From: Rhodocytophaga aerolata
GTDB lineage: Bacteria > Bacteroidota > Bacteroidia > Cytophagales > 172606-1
Assembly: GCF_030503435.1 (NCBI RefSeq)
Contig: NZ_JAUKPO010000017.1
Coordinates: forward strand, 1 to 64,000
Direction of reading: 5' to 3'
Length of the DNA stretch: 64,000 bases
This document shows positions 53,457 through 62,739 of the stretch, piece after piece. The stretch's first letter is position 1. Each line of letters begins with the position of its first letter. A model generated the notes under the pieces. The model did no database searches. It saw nothing but the letters and a program-made list of their open reading frames with translations, and was not told where the DNA came from. Made by a program: the position numbers and the translations under genes.

Positions 53457-54854
53457 ATGAAAACTCTTTCTATACTAGTATGGGTAACTATAATATTTTT
53501 TGCTCAAACTACGCTTGCTCAACATGAAGGACACCATCAAGCTGTTCCGGTTCAAAAAGATACTTCAATTACCTCAAGTGATACGCTTAGGGATGAACAA
53601 TCTGAATCAGAACATTCATCAATGCATGATGTGCCGATGTCGAATGCTTTTTCGCTGAACTTGCCGATGAATCGCAATGGTTCGGGTACTGGCTGGCTAC
53701 CTGATGCCGCTCCTATGTATGGCTACATGATCCACTCCAAAAAATGGATGTACATGCTGCATGGTAATCTGTTTTTACGCTATACTAATCATGATATCAG
53801 CAACAAGGGTTCTCGTGGTGGATCTAAGTTTGATGCCCCTAACTGGTTTATGGGCATGGGCCAAAGAAAAGTAGGAAATAATGGTTTGTTCCGTTTCAGT
53901 GCCATGGTTTCTTTAGACCGCTTAACCGTAGGCGGAGGAGGCTATCCCTTACTTTTCCAATCCGGAGAAACTTGGAAAGGTGAACCCTTGGTTGATAAAC
54001 AACATCCACATGATCTTTTTTCTGAACTCTCTGTAGCCTATACGCATGCTTTCTCAAGGGATGTAGATGCTTTTGTGTACTTAGGCTATCCAGGTGAACC
54101 TGCTTTTGGACCTGTCGCTTTCATGCACCGCCCTTCCAGTTTATATAATCCGGATGCACCTATTGGGCATCACTGGCAGGATGCTACCCATATCACTTTT
54201 GGTGTAACTACTTTAGGTTTCCGCTACAAGAACTTTAAAATTGAAGGTTCTAATTTCACTGGAAGAGAGCCCAATGAGGAAAGATTTGGCTTTGACAAAC
54301 CCAGATTTGATTCTTGGTCTGCAAGATTATCTTATAACCCAACACCCGAGTGGGCTTTACAAGTATCTCAAGCCTGGGTGAAAGATGTACATGAAATAGG
54401 TGAAAGAGAAGATGTCAATAAAACCACTGCTTCAGTGATTCATGCTAAAAAACTGGGAGCTAAAACTTTCTTAAACTCAGCCGCTGTATGGGGCTATAAC
54501 AAAGCCGTAAAAGGCCATCATGAACCGCAGCATTCCGCTTTAGTAGAAAGTGCCCTTACCTTAAACAATACAGCCATTTATGGAAAATATGAATGGGTAG
54601 AGAAATCAGCAGAAGAGTTGTTATTAGATGAAGAAACATTTGGGCATGGAGCAGTTTTCCCTGTGAATGCCATCACGGTAGGCATCAATCAGAACCTCTT
54701 TAAGGTAGTTAACACCCATCTTTCCGTAGGGGTACAGGGCACCTGGTATGGTGTGGATAACAAGCTGCAAAACTTATACGGCAAAAATCCGCTTTCCTTT
54801 GAAACCTATATTCGCTTCTATCCAGGCTTAATGAGCTCAGGAGCAAGCCGCTAA
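53457..54854 (+). CDS. Outer-membrane beta-barrel protein of the copper operon
   Basis: 465 residues. After the signal peptide (MKTLSILVWVTIIFFAQTTLA) comes a His/Met-rich segment (QHEGHHQAVPVQ, SSMHDVPMSNAF) and then alternating aromatic strands (YMLHGNLFLRYTNHD, VAYTHAFSRDVDAFVYLGYPG, ITVGINQNLFKVV) ending in ETYIRFYPGLM. Met and His are frequent, as in copper-handling proteins. It is likely an outer-membrane barrel of a Bacteroidota-specific family that accompanies copper efflux genes; no transport mechanism is known to me. It lies between the HMA chaperones and the RND pump genes. Confidence 0.75.
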   Translation: MKTLSILVWVTIIFFAQTTLAQHEGHHQAVPVQKDTSITSSDTLRDEQSESEHSSMHDVPMSNAFSLNLPMNRNGSGTGWLPDAAPMYGYMIHSKKWMYMLHGNLFLRYTNHDISNKGSRGGSKFDAPNWFMGMGQRKVGNNGLFRFSAMVSLDRLTVGGGGYPLLFQSGETWKGEPLVDKQHPHDLFSELSVAYTHAFSRDVDAFVYLGYPGEPAFGPVAFMHRPSSLYNPDAPIGHHWQDATHITFGVTTLGFRYKNFKIEGSNFTGREPNEERFGFDKPRFDSWSARLSYNPTPEWALQVSQAWVKDVHEIGEREDVNKTTASVIHAKKLGAKTFLNSAAVWGYNKAVKGHHEPQHSALVESALTLNNTAIYGKYEWVEKSAEELLLDEETFGHGAVFPVNAITVGINQNLFKVVNTHLSVGVQGTWYGVDNKLQNLYGKNPLSFETYIRFYPGLMSSGASR

Positions 54855-54886
54855 TCTTACTTTCCTACATACACAATAAACTGTTT

Positions 54887-54918
54887 CTTGATCAGGCTTT
54901 AAAAAATGCCTGATCAAG
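54887..54918 (+). repeat. Intercistronic hairpin before the RND adaptor gene
   Basis: CTTGATCAGGC (54887-54897) pairs perfectly with GCCTGATCAAG (54908-54918), with no T-tract. A second short stem (GAGAG..CTCTC, about 54917-54942) follows. Confidence 0.65.
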
Positions 54919-54995
54919 AGAGTGGAAGAGGTTTGCCCTCTCTGTTTGAAAAATTGAATACAAATGAAGCAATTCATACTTAAATCCCTACAACT

Positions 54996-56060
54996 ATGAA
55001 AAAAATACTTATGTGGTCGCAAATAATACTAGCCACTATTTTACTCACCATGCTTCTTTCCTCTTGTGAGACAAGTGAAGCAGAAACTAACAGCGGAGCT
55101 ACTCAGGCTCCCATGCAGAAACTACCAGTAGATGTAAAGGTAGTACAAGCCTCATCCTACCAGCAGGATGAATTAATCGTAGGAACCATTGTCGCTAATA
55201 GACAAGTAGAGATTGTCAGTGAAATTCCAAGAAAGGTAATATCAATTACATTTAAAGATGGAACCTATATACAAAAGGGTCAATTGCTCTACAAACTAGA
55301 TGATGCTGATTTAAAGGCTAAGTTAAAAAAGATAGAAGCACAATTAGTATTAGCCCGGACGGATGAAAAGAGGCTGTCAGAACTTCTAAAGACACAGGCT
55401 GTCAGAGAGCAAGAATATGACCAGGTACTAAGCACTCTTCAAGCTTTACAAGCGGAAGAAGAACTTTTGCAAGTAGAGCTTTCAAAAACAGAAATCAGAG
55501 CCCCATTCGCTGGCCGTATCGGTATTTCTAAAGTGCATGAAGGAACACTTGTTGGTCCAAATATGGTATTAACCAACTTACAGGATGTCAGCAAGGTAAA
55601 AATACATTTTGCCATCCCTGAAAAATACATTGGCAAAGCAAAAGAGGGCACTAAAATCACTTTCAAAACAGATTTCTCAGAGGAGAGCTATACTGCCCAA
55701 ATTACTGCCACTGAACCCCATGTAGATGCTGGCAGCCGTAGCCTGCTTGTTGAAGCCATCGCAAATAATCCGCAAAATGAATTAAGAGCAGGACTTTCCG
55801 CAAAAGTATCATTTCCAACTATTTCAGCAGATGCTCAGGCTATAATGATTCCGTCAGAAGCCTTAATTCCGTCCCCACAAGGATATACTGTGTTCACTAT
55901 CAAAAATGGAACAGCCAGGGCACAGGCAGTAAAAGTGCAAAATAGAACAGAAAGCGAAGCAATGATTCTAGAGGGGCTCTCATCCGGCGATACCATCATG
56001 GTGTCAAATGTCTTACGCGCCGGAGATGGTGTACCTGTTCAGATTGTGAGTGCACAATAA
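54996..56060 (+). CDS. RND periplasmic adaptor (MFP) lipoprotein
   Basis: 354 residues. Lipobox LLSSC (about Cys24). The order is barrel-sandwich (RQVEIVSEIPRKVISITFKDGTYIQKGQLLYKLDDAD), a short helical hairpin (LKKIEAQLVLARTDEKRLSELLK to EELLQVELSKTEIRAPFAGRIG), a beta-barrel (VHFAIPEKYIGK) and a membrane-proximal domain. The hairpin is short. It links the RND pump encoded 21 bp downstream with the TolC-like channel. Its type matches drug/HAE1 adaptors rather than CusB (no N-terminal Met site). Confidence 0.88.
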   Translation: MKKILMWSQIILATILLTMLLSSCETSEAETNSGATQAPMQKLPVDVKVVQASSYQQDELIVGTIVANRQVEIVSEIPRKVISITFKDGTYIQKGQLLYKLDDADLKAKLKKIEAQLVLARTDEKRLSELLKTQAVREQEYDQVLSTLQALQAEEELLQVELSKTEIRAPFAGRIGISKVHEGTLVGPNMVLTNLQDVSKVKIHFAIPEKYIGKAKEGTKITFKTDFSEESYTAQITATEPHVDAGSRSLLVEAIANNPQNELRAGLSAKVSFPTISADAQAIMIPSEALIPSPQGYTVFTIKNGTARAQAVKVQNRTESEAMILEGLSSGDTIMVSNVLRAGDGVPVQIVSAQ

Positions 56061-56081
56061 TAACCCTAAAACTATATTACG

Positions 56082-59000
56082 ATGAACTTATCAGAATTAA
56101 GTATTAAAAAACCAGTACTGGCAGGTGTTTTCTCCGCTGTTATTGTACTGTTAGGGTTAGTGGGCTACAATTACTTAGGTGTCCGCGAATTCCCCTTAAC
56201 TGAAGCGCCTGTCATTTCAGTTACTACGATTTACCCAGGTGCAAGCCCCGATGTAATTGCTTCTAAAATCACTAAACCATTAGAAGAAGCCCTAGCCGAA
56301 GCAAGTAATGTGCGCACCATTTCCTCTGTCTCCAGAGAACAAGTAAGTGCCATTTCTATTGAGTTTAATAGAGATGCCGATTTAGAGGATGCACTCAATG
56401 ATATACGGGATAAAGTAGCCAAATCGCGCAATCAACTGCCTGTAGATGTAGATCCACCTATCGTAGAAAAAGCAAGTTCAGTAGATAACATTGTCGCTTT
56501 CTTAGAGGTGGAAAGTGACAGTAAAGATATCAAAGAAGTAAGCCACATTGCTTCTACAGTAGTAAAAGAGCGGATGCAGTCCATTCCTGGCGTAAGCCGG
56601 GTAAATATTGTAGGTGAGCATAAATATGCCATGCGCCTGCGCTTTGACCCAGTGAAACTGGCTGCTTACAGCCTCACCCCAGAAGACATTCGTACAGCAC
56701 TGCTAAGAGAAAATATAGATTTGCCCTCTGGCAGAGTTGAAGGAAATAACACAGAGCTTAGCGTACGGACCCTTGGCCGCCTTACTTCCCCAGAAGATTT
56801 CAATAATATGATTATCAAGGGAAGCGGCATGAACATCATCCGTCTGAAAGATATAGGATATGCTGAGTTAGGAGAGTTCAATGAACGTAATGCGATTGTA
56901 AATAATACAAATAATATTAATAGAATAGGTGTGGGTGTGGCCATTGAAATTCAGCGGGGAGCCAATGCTATAGAAGTAGTAGACGAGTTTTACAACCGCT
57001 TAGAATTATTAAAAAAAGAAATACCTTCTGATTTTAGACTAATCGTGGGCGTTGATTTTACAAAGCCAGTGCGCAACTCTATCAAAGAAGTGGAAGAAAC
57101 ACTGCTGATTGCTTTTGGCTTAGTCGTGCTCATTATCTTTATTTTCCTCAGAGATTGGCGTTCCACGCTTATTCCGGTACTTGCCATTCCGGTATCGATC
57201 TTATCTGCCTTCTTCATTATGTACATGGCCGGTTTTTCAATCAATGTACTTACATTACTCGGTTTAGTACTAGCCATAGGCCTTGTGGTAGATGATGCCA
57301 TTGTAGTGCTGGAAAACATCTACGAAAAGATTGAGAAAGGCATGAGCCCGGTAGAGGCAGCTTTAAAAGGTTCAAAAGAAATTTATTTTGCTGTTATCTC
57401 CACTACCATTACACTTGCTGCTGTTTTTCTGCCAATCATTTTCATGGGGGGTATCAGCGGACAATTATTCAAAGAATTTGCTATTGTTGTATCAGGATCT
57501 GTACTGGTTTCAGCCTTTGTAGCCCTTACGCTTTCTCCCATGCTGAGTGCCTATTTGCTAAGGAAACAGAATAAACCAAACTGGCTTTATAGAGTAACAG
57601 AACCTTTCTTTATTAAATTAAATAATGGCTATGCAGCCCTTTTATCTCTTTTTCTGCAAGCCAGATGGCTTGCCTGGGTATTCTTGATCGGGACTACTGC
57701 CATTATCTACTTTGTAGGTAAAAACCTACCTTCTGAACTTGCTCCGTATGAAGATAGATCCAACCTAAGTTTGATTGCTATTGCCCCTGAGGGTGTCTCC
57801 TTTGATTACATGAAGAAAAATATGGCAGAGGTAGGCAAATATGTAAATGACTCCACAGAAGGCTTATATCAGACCTATTCCATGGTAGCTATCTCCTTTT
57901 CACCAGCGCCTGCGCCAGTAAATTTTGCCATGCAGAGTATCTATCTGAAAGATCCTAGCCAAAGGCAAAAAACAGTACAAGATCTGTATAACCAGTATGG
58001 CATGGCATCTGGCAAGTTCAGAGGTATTTTGCTGTTCCCTTATTTGCCTCCAACCATCGGTACACGCTATGGTGGTGGACAACCCATCCAATATGTTTTG
58101 CAGGCTCAAAGCCTTGGAAAAGTAGCAGAGGTGCTACCAAAGATTCTGGCCGAGGCCCGTAAGAGCCCTAAACTCATGTTTGTGGATAGTGATCTAAAAA
58201 TCAACAAACCTGAGCTGACCTTAGATATTGACCGCAAAAAAGCAACTTTAATGGGCATATCTATCCAGGAAGTAGCACGTGCCTTACAACTATCCTTCTC
58301 TGGTCAACGCTATGGATATTTTATCCAGAATGAACGGCAGTATGAAGTCATTGGTCAGGTAGAGCGATCTAAAAGAAATGATATCAGTGATTTAAAATCA
58401 GTATTTGTTAAGGCAGGTAATGGCACTATGGTGTCACTAGATAACCTGGTAACGATCAAGGAAGGCATCAGTCCGGCAGCTATCTACCGCTATGAGCAAT
58501 ATACGTCTGCTACCCTTTCAGCTGGTTTAGCACCAGGTGTAAGCTTAGCAGAGGGGATTGAGGAGATGGAAAGCATTAAACAAAGAGTGTTAGGTGAAAC
58601 CTTCAAATCTGCGCTGGCAGGCCAATCTAGGGACTTTATAGAAAGCTCTTCTAACCTACTGCTTACCTTCCTTATTTCTTTAATCTTTATCTATCTGATT
58701 CTAGCCGCTCAATTTGAAAGCCTTAGAGATCCATTCATTATCATGCTTACAGTACCAATGGCTATTACAGGAGCTATCTTAAGCCTTAATTGGTTTGGCC
58801 AAAGCCTGAATGTGTTTAGCCAAATAGGCATCATTACTTTAATTGGGTTAATTACCAAAAATGGCATTCTAATAGTAGAGTTTGCCAATCACTTAAAAGA
58901 AGAAGGCTTAACTAAGCTGGAAGCGGCTAAAAAAGCAGCCATTTCAAGATTCCGCCCCATCCTGATGACCTCTCTAGCCATGATCTTTGGTGCATTGCCT

Positions 59001-59165
59001 ATCGCTCTGACCGTGAACAGCCGTCAGTCCTTAGGTATTGTGATCGTTGGAGGATTACTGTTTGCAGGTATTCTGACCTTATTTGTCATCCCCGCAGTGT
59101 ATTCTTACTTGTCTACAAGTAGAAAAAAGAAAACCATAGAAACGCCTCAATTAGTAGGTGCTTAA
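56082..59165 (+). CDS. HAE1-type RND efflux permease (AcrB/MexB class)
   Basis: 1027 residues, 12 membrane helices and two large periplasmic loops. Motifs: VREFPLTEAPVISVTTIYPGASPDVI, proton-relay aspartates in GLVLAIGLVVDDAIVVLENI, a GGISGQLFKEFA segment, and the second half with LTFLISLIFIYLILAAQFES and ITLIGLITKNGILIVEFAN. HAE1 pumps normally export drugs and amphiphiles, yet this one lies in a copper-regulated operon. It may clear copper-ionophore complexes or act on metals. It is distinct from the HME-type CusA-like gene at 63266. Confidence 0.9.
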   Translation: MNLSELSIKKPVLAGVFSAVIVLLGLVGYNYLGVREFPLTEAPVISVTTIYPGASPDVIASKITKPLEEALAEASNVRTISSVSREQVSAISIEFNRDADLEDALNDIRDKVAKSRNQLPVDVDPPIVEKASSVDNIVAFLEVESDSKDIKEVSHIASTVVKERMQSIPGVSRVNIVGEHKYAMRLRFDPVKLAAYSLTPEDIRTALLRENIDLPSGRVEGNNTELSVRTLGRLTSPEDFNNMIIKGSGMNIIRLKDIGYAELGEFNERNAIVNNTNNINRIGVGVAIEIQRGANAIEVVDEFYNRLELLKKEIPSDFRLIVGVDFTKPVRNSIKEVEETLLIAFGLVVLIIFIFLRDWRSTLIPVLAIPVSILSAFFIMYMAGFSINVLTLLGLVLAIGLVVDDAIVVLENIYEKIEKGMSPVEAALKGSKEIYFAVISTTITLAAVFLPIIFMGGISGQLFKEFAIVVSGSVLVSAFVALTLSPMLSAYLLRKQNKPNWLYRVTEPFFIKLNNGYAALLSLFLQARWLAWVFLIGTTAIIYFVGKNLPSELAPYEDRSNLSLIAIAPEGVSFDYMKKNMAEVGKYVNDSTEGLYQTYSMVAISFSPAPAPVNFAMQSIYLKDPSQRQKTVQDLYNQYGMASGKFRGILLFPYLPPTIGTRYGGGQPIQYVLQAQSLGKVAEVLPKILAEARKSPKLMFVDSDLKINKPELTLDIDRKKATLMGISIQEVARALQLSFSGQRYGYFIQNERQYEVIGQVERSKRNDISDLKSVFVKAGNGTMVSLDNLVTIKEGISPAAIYRYEQYTSATLSAGLAPGVSLAEGIEEMESIKQRVLGETFKSALAGQSRDFIESSSNLLLTFLISLIFIYLILAAQFESLRDPFIIMLTVPMAITGAILSLNWFGQSLNVFSQIGIITLIGLITKNGILIVEFANHLKEEGLTKLEAAKKAAISRFRPILMTSLAMIFGALPIALTVNSRQSLGIVIVGGLLFAGILTLFVIPAVYSYLSTSRKKKTIETPQLVGA

Positions 59166-59190
59166 AGCGTAGTCCTAAAATTTTAAATCC

Positions 59191-60540
59191 ATGAAAACAA
59201 ATTTCATCTATTATATGATGCTCTTTGGCCTGTCTATCTTACCACTTGGTAAAATAGCAGCTCAGAGCAAGCCCCTATCCCTTGAGGAGGCTGTAAGCTA
59301 TGCTCTTGCAAACAATAAGGATATTAAAGTACAATCCTTAGAGGAAGATAAATCTTTGCAAGCCGTAAAGGAAGCTAGAAGCAATATGCTTCCTAGTGTA
59401 AGTGCTACAGGTGCATATTCTTATTACTTTTCAAAGCCTGTTATTTTTATGCCGGGAAGCTTAACAGGCAATGCGGAAGAGCCTGTAGTGGATGTAGCTG
59501 TTGGTGGTAAAAATGCTTTTAATAGCGTGTTAACGGTTAATCAGCCTCTACTTGCGGCAGCCTCCAGGCAGCGGGTAAAATCAACTTTAGTAGCAGGGCA
59601 AATTACCAAAGAAAAAACCACTGCTTTAAAAAGTGAGGTGATCCGGCAGGTACATGCGGGATATTACACCATTTTGCTTCTCCAAAAGCAATTGGAACTT
59701 CAGCATCAAAGCTTTGAGAGAAATAAACAAGCCTTAGATGATTCAAGATCACTTTTGAAGCAAGGAAAAGCGTTGGTAGTAGATACGCTAAGAAACTATA
59801 TAGCCCTTCAAAACCTAAAACCCACTATTTCAAGCCTGAAAAGTAGAATCAACATCTCTAAATCAGAGCTCAAGACATTGATAGGTATAAAGGCTGATCA
59901 GGAAATAAATTTAAGTGATTCTTTAGTTACAAGTTTATATGATGCAGATAAGCCACTAAGCCTGGAGCAGGCTGTAGAGATAGCTTTGCAGCTAAGACCA
60001 GACATTAAAAGCCAGGTACTCACTATTGAGCTTAGTAAAAAACAAATGGATGCAACCAAAGCAGAAAGATTACCAAGCCTTTGGGCAACCGGACAATTTC
60101 AAGTCCAAGGGCAAGCCGATAATAAAAGCTTAGCTGACTACAGGTGGCCAAATACCTCTTTTATTGGGGCTCAACTCGTGGTTCCTATTTTTACTGGATT
60201 TAAAACAGATGCAAGAATAAAACAAACCAAAATTAATTTTCAGCAAAGCAACATTGGGTTTGAATATACCAAAGAAAAGGTAAGAAATGAGCTTTCTTCA
60301 AAACTATCCATCCTGGAAGAAGCCTATGAAAGATGGTCTATTGAAGAGCAAACTGTTAAATCGGCTCAAATAAGCTATAACACTATGAGAGATCGCTATC
60401 AGCAGGGCTTGTCTTCAAGGCTTGAATTCACTGATGCAGAACTAGCCTTTTCCCTAGCAAAGATCAATCAATTGCAAGCAGTATTTGATCTGCATATGGC
60501 TCATCTGGATCTAGAAAAGGCATTAGGGAGGTTGCAGTAA
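59191..60540 (+). CDS. TolC-family outer-membrane efflux protein
   Basis: 449 residues with signal peptide (MKTNFIYYMMLFGLSILPLGKIAAQ) and the internal duplication of OEP domains: LSLEEAVSYALANNKDIKVQ near the start and LSLEQAVEIALQLRPDIKSQ near residue 250, each followed by long coiled-coil helices and barrel strands. It is the outer channel of the tripartite RND pump; adaptor, permease and channel lie in the usual order with 21-26 bp gaps. Confidence 0.9.
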   Translation: MKTNFIYYMMLFGLSILPLGKIAAQSKPLSLEEAVSYALANNKDIKVQSLEEDKSLQAVKEARSNMLPSVSATGAYSYYFSKPVIFMPGSLTGNAEEPVVDVAVGGKNAFNSVLTVNQPLLAAASRQRVKSTLVAGQITKEKTTALKSEVIRQVHAGYYTILLLQKQLELQHQSFERNKQALDDSRSLLKQGKALVVDTLRNYIALQNLKPTISSLKSRINISKSELKTLIGIKADQEINLSDSLVTSLYDADKPLSLEQAVEIALQLRPDIKSQVLTIELSKKQMDATKAERLPSLWATGQFQVQGQADNKSLADYRWPNTSFIGAQLVVPIFTGFKTDARIKQTKINFQQSNIGFEYTKEKVRNELSSKLSILEEAYERWSIEEQTVKSAQISYNTMRDRYQQGLSSRLEFTDAELAFSLAKINQLQAVFDLHMAHLDLEKALGRLQ

Positions 60541-60632
60541 AAGGCCTTTCTCGTGTTAAGGACCAAAATTCAGTTTGGAATTAAATTATTCATTCTTCAA
60601 TCAATTTCCATCACAAATAAATAAAAATTTGT

Positions 60633-62048
60633 ATGCCAACTGTTGCTCAAAAAACTCAAAATATACAATATGATAAAAGGTGGACAGCATTATTTCTACT
60701 ATGTACTGCCCAATTTATGGTCATTATGGATACTTCCATTATTGGAGTAGCGCTACCTGCTATTAAAGAAGCGCTGGGATATTCCCAAGCTAATCTACAA
60801 TGGATATTTAATGCCTATGTTATTTTCTTTGGAGGTCTGCTGCTCTTAGGAGGTCGTCTCTCTGACTTATTTGGAGCTAGAAAAATCTTTTCGGCAGGTT
60901 TTCTGATTTTGACTGTCGCTTCTCTATTGGCAGGGCTTGCCTGGTCTGAGGCTTCGATGAATACAGGAAGAGCTTTGCAAGGATTCGGCTCAGCACTTAT
61001 TGCACCTGCTGCACTTACGCTTGTCATGAGTATGTTTACTGATCCTAAAGAGTTAGGGAAAGCATTAGGCTTTTGGGGTGCTTCTGCCGCTGCCGGAGGT
61101 TCTGCAGGGGTATTTTTGGGTGGCGTTATTACAGAATGGCTTTCATGGCGATGGGTATTCCTGGTAAATATTCCGGTAGGTATACTTGTATTAGTATTTA
61201 TACCTACCCTATTGCTGGCTGGCAAAAAGAAGCAAGGTAAAATAGATATAATAGGGGCTCTTTCCGTTACCTTAGCTTTAGTGATGGCTGTTTATGCCAT
61301 TGTGACAGCAGACCAAGCCGGATGGGCATCTTTACAAACCTTAGGTCTTTTAGGAGGAGCCACCGCATTTTTTATAACATTCATTCTCATTCAACGCTCT
61401 ACCAAAGAGCCTTTGATGCCTCTGCACATTTTCAAGGCACCTAATCTTCCGGCTGCGAATATTGTCATGGCTTTGCTTGCCGCTGCCTGGATTCCTTTGT
61501 GGTTCTTTCTGAATTTATACTTACAACAGGTTCTTCAATTTTCCGCTTTTAACAGTGGACTTGCTTTACTTCCAATGACCATTGCGATTATGATTCTAAT
61601 GGTTGGATTTACAGGCCAATTAGTAGGAAAGTTCGGATTTAAAGCCAATCTGATAGCTGGCTTATTAATATTAACGCTATCGCTTATATTATTTGCGCAG
61701 GTACCTGTCAATGGCTCATTTGTGGGTAATGTGCTAGTAGCTTCTTTACTGGCTGCTTTAGGTATGTCTCTTTCTTATATACCCGGAACCATAGCCTCTA
61801 TGTCAGGGGCAAAACCGGAAGAAACTGGCCTGGCTTCTGGATTGGTGAATACAAGCTATCAAGTTGGTTCAGCTTTAGGGTTAGCGGCTATGGTCGCTCT
61901 TGCTAGCTCCAAAACATCTTCACTCCTTCAGGCAGGCTCAGGGCAAATAGAAGCCCTCAATTCTGGCTTTCATGCTGCATTTGTTGGAGCTGCTCTTATT
62001 GCAGGCATTGCTACAGTAATTGCTCTAGTCTTTATTAAAAGTAAATAA
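60633..62048 (+). CDS. MFS drug exporter, DHA2 (EmrB/QacA) family
   Basis: 471 residues with 14 membrane helices. Family motifs: FMVIMDTSIIGVALPAIK (motif D1), LLLLGGRLSDLFGARKIF (motif A), GRALQGFGSALIAPA (motif B) and LGFWGASAAAGGSAGVFLGG (motif C). It exports amphiphilic compounds by proton antiport. It stands 92 bp after the TolC gene without a recognisable copper operator or terminator between, so it may be part of the same transcript or stand alone. Confidence 0.88.
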   Translation: MPTVAQKTQNIQYDKRWTALFLLCTAQFMVIMDTSIIGVALPAIKEALGYSQANLQWIFNAYVIFFGGLLLLGGRLSDLFGARKIFSAGFLILTVASLLAGLAWSEASMNTGRALQGFGSALIAPAALTLVMSMFTDPKELGKALGFWGASAAAGGSAGVFLGGVITEWLSWRWVFLVNIPVGILVLVFIPTLLLAGKKKQGKIDIIGALSVTLALVMAVYAIVTADQAGWASLQTLGLLGGATAFFITFILIQRSTKEPLMPLHIFKAPNLPAANIVMALLAAAWIPLWFFLNLYLQQVLQFSAFNSGLALLPMTIAIMILMVGFTGQLVGKFGFKANLIAGLLILTLSLILFAQVPVNGSFVGNVLVASLLAALGMSLSYIPGTIASMSGAKPEETGLASGLVNTSYQVGSALGLAAMVALASSKTSSLLQAGSGQIEALNSGFHAAFVGAALIAGIATVIALVFIKSK

Positions 62049-62139
62049 GTTAGGTTTTATTTGATAGGCAGACCTGCAAAAGTTTCTTTTATCTGTAGAT
62101 CTGTCTATTACAAAGAAATAAAATAACACTAATATTGTT

Positions 62140-62466
62140 ATGAAAACATACCAAAGGCTCCTTAAGGTAAAAAATGTGGTGAAGGAAACGATGGATGCGA
62201 TTACCATCTATTTTGACGATGCGGATCAAAAAATCAATTATAAGCCAGGACAATTTTTCACCCTTACTAAAGAGATAGAAGGTAAAAGGGTGAGCAGAAC
62301 ATATTCCATTTGTACTTCTCCTTACTTAGATGCTATCTTGGCTGTAACCATTAAGAAGGTACCCAATGGGGTAATGTCAAACTATTTGGTAGAACATATA
62401 CAAAAAGGCGATGTATTGGAGGTATCAGGACCAAACGGCAACTTTACAACAGAGTTATTGTATTAA
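62140..62466 (+). pseudogene. Truncated ferredoxin-NADP reductase-like gene
   Basis: 108 residues covering only the FAD-binding barrel: YFDDADQKINYKPGQFFTL, VSRTYSICTSPYLDA (RxYS flavin motif), VTIKKVPNGVMSNYLVE and VSGPNGNF. Full-length members continue with an NAD(P)-binding domain and often a 2Fe-2S domain (about 340 residues). Here a stop follows directly and no continuation is visible in other frames in the next 200 bp. Most likely a gene remnant, less likely a single-domain protein. Confidence 0.7.
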
Positions 62467-62650
62467 GTTTAATTGATACAAAATTATATTAGGGAATCTT
62501 AGGCAAATGATTTGAATTATAGGACATTATGACTTTAATCATACTCTTCTATATTAGCTGTTAATACTTTTGAGTTAACCAATATAATAAGCTTAGCTTA
62601 AATAAACTTTATTAACCAAGGGTCTTTTATTGTAAATTTTGCAACCTCTA

Positions 62651-62717
62651 TCTTAAAATTTTGCAAAAACGAAACAAAATTGTGTAAAACATAGTAATTA
62701 AAATATAGTTAATTTTG
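62651..62717 (+). promoter_or_regulatory. Copper-regulon operator/promoter g (HYC_CC_PP-CusA unit)
   Basis: The left half is diverged (TCTTAAAATTTTGCAAAAAC) and the CCGG core is lost, but AAAATTGTGTAAAAC is kept (62651-62690). Exactly 27 nt after the TGTAA core comes TAATTTTG (62710-62717). It is placed 22 bp before the next gene. Confidence 0.7.
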
Positions 62718-62739
62718 CAATTGCTAAATTTATATTGCT

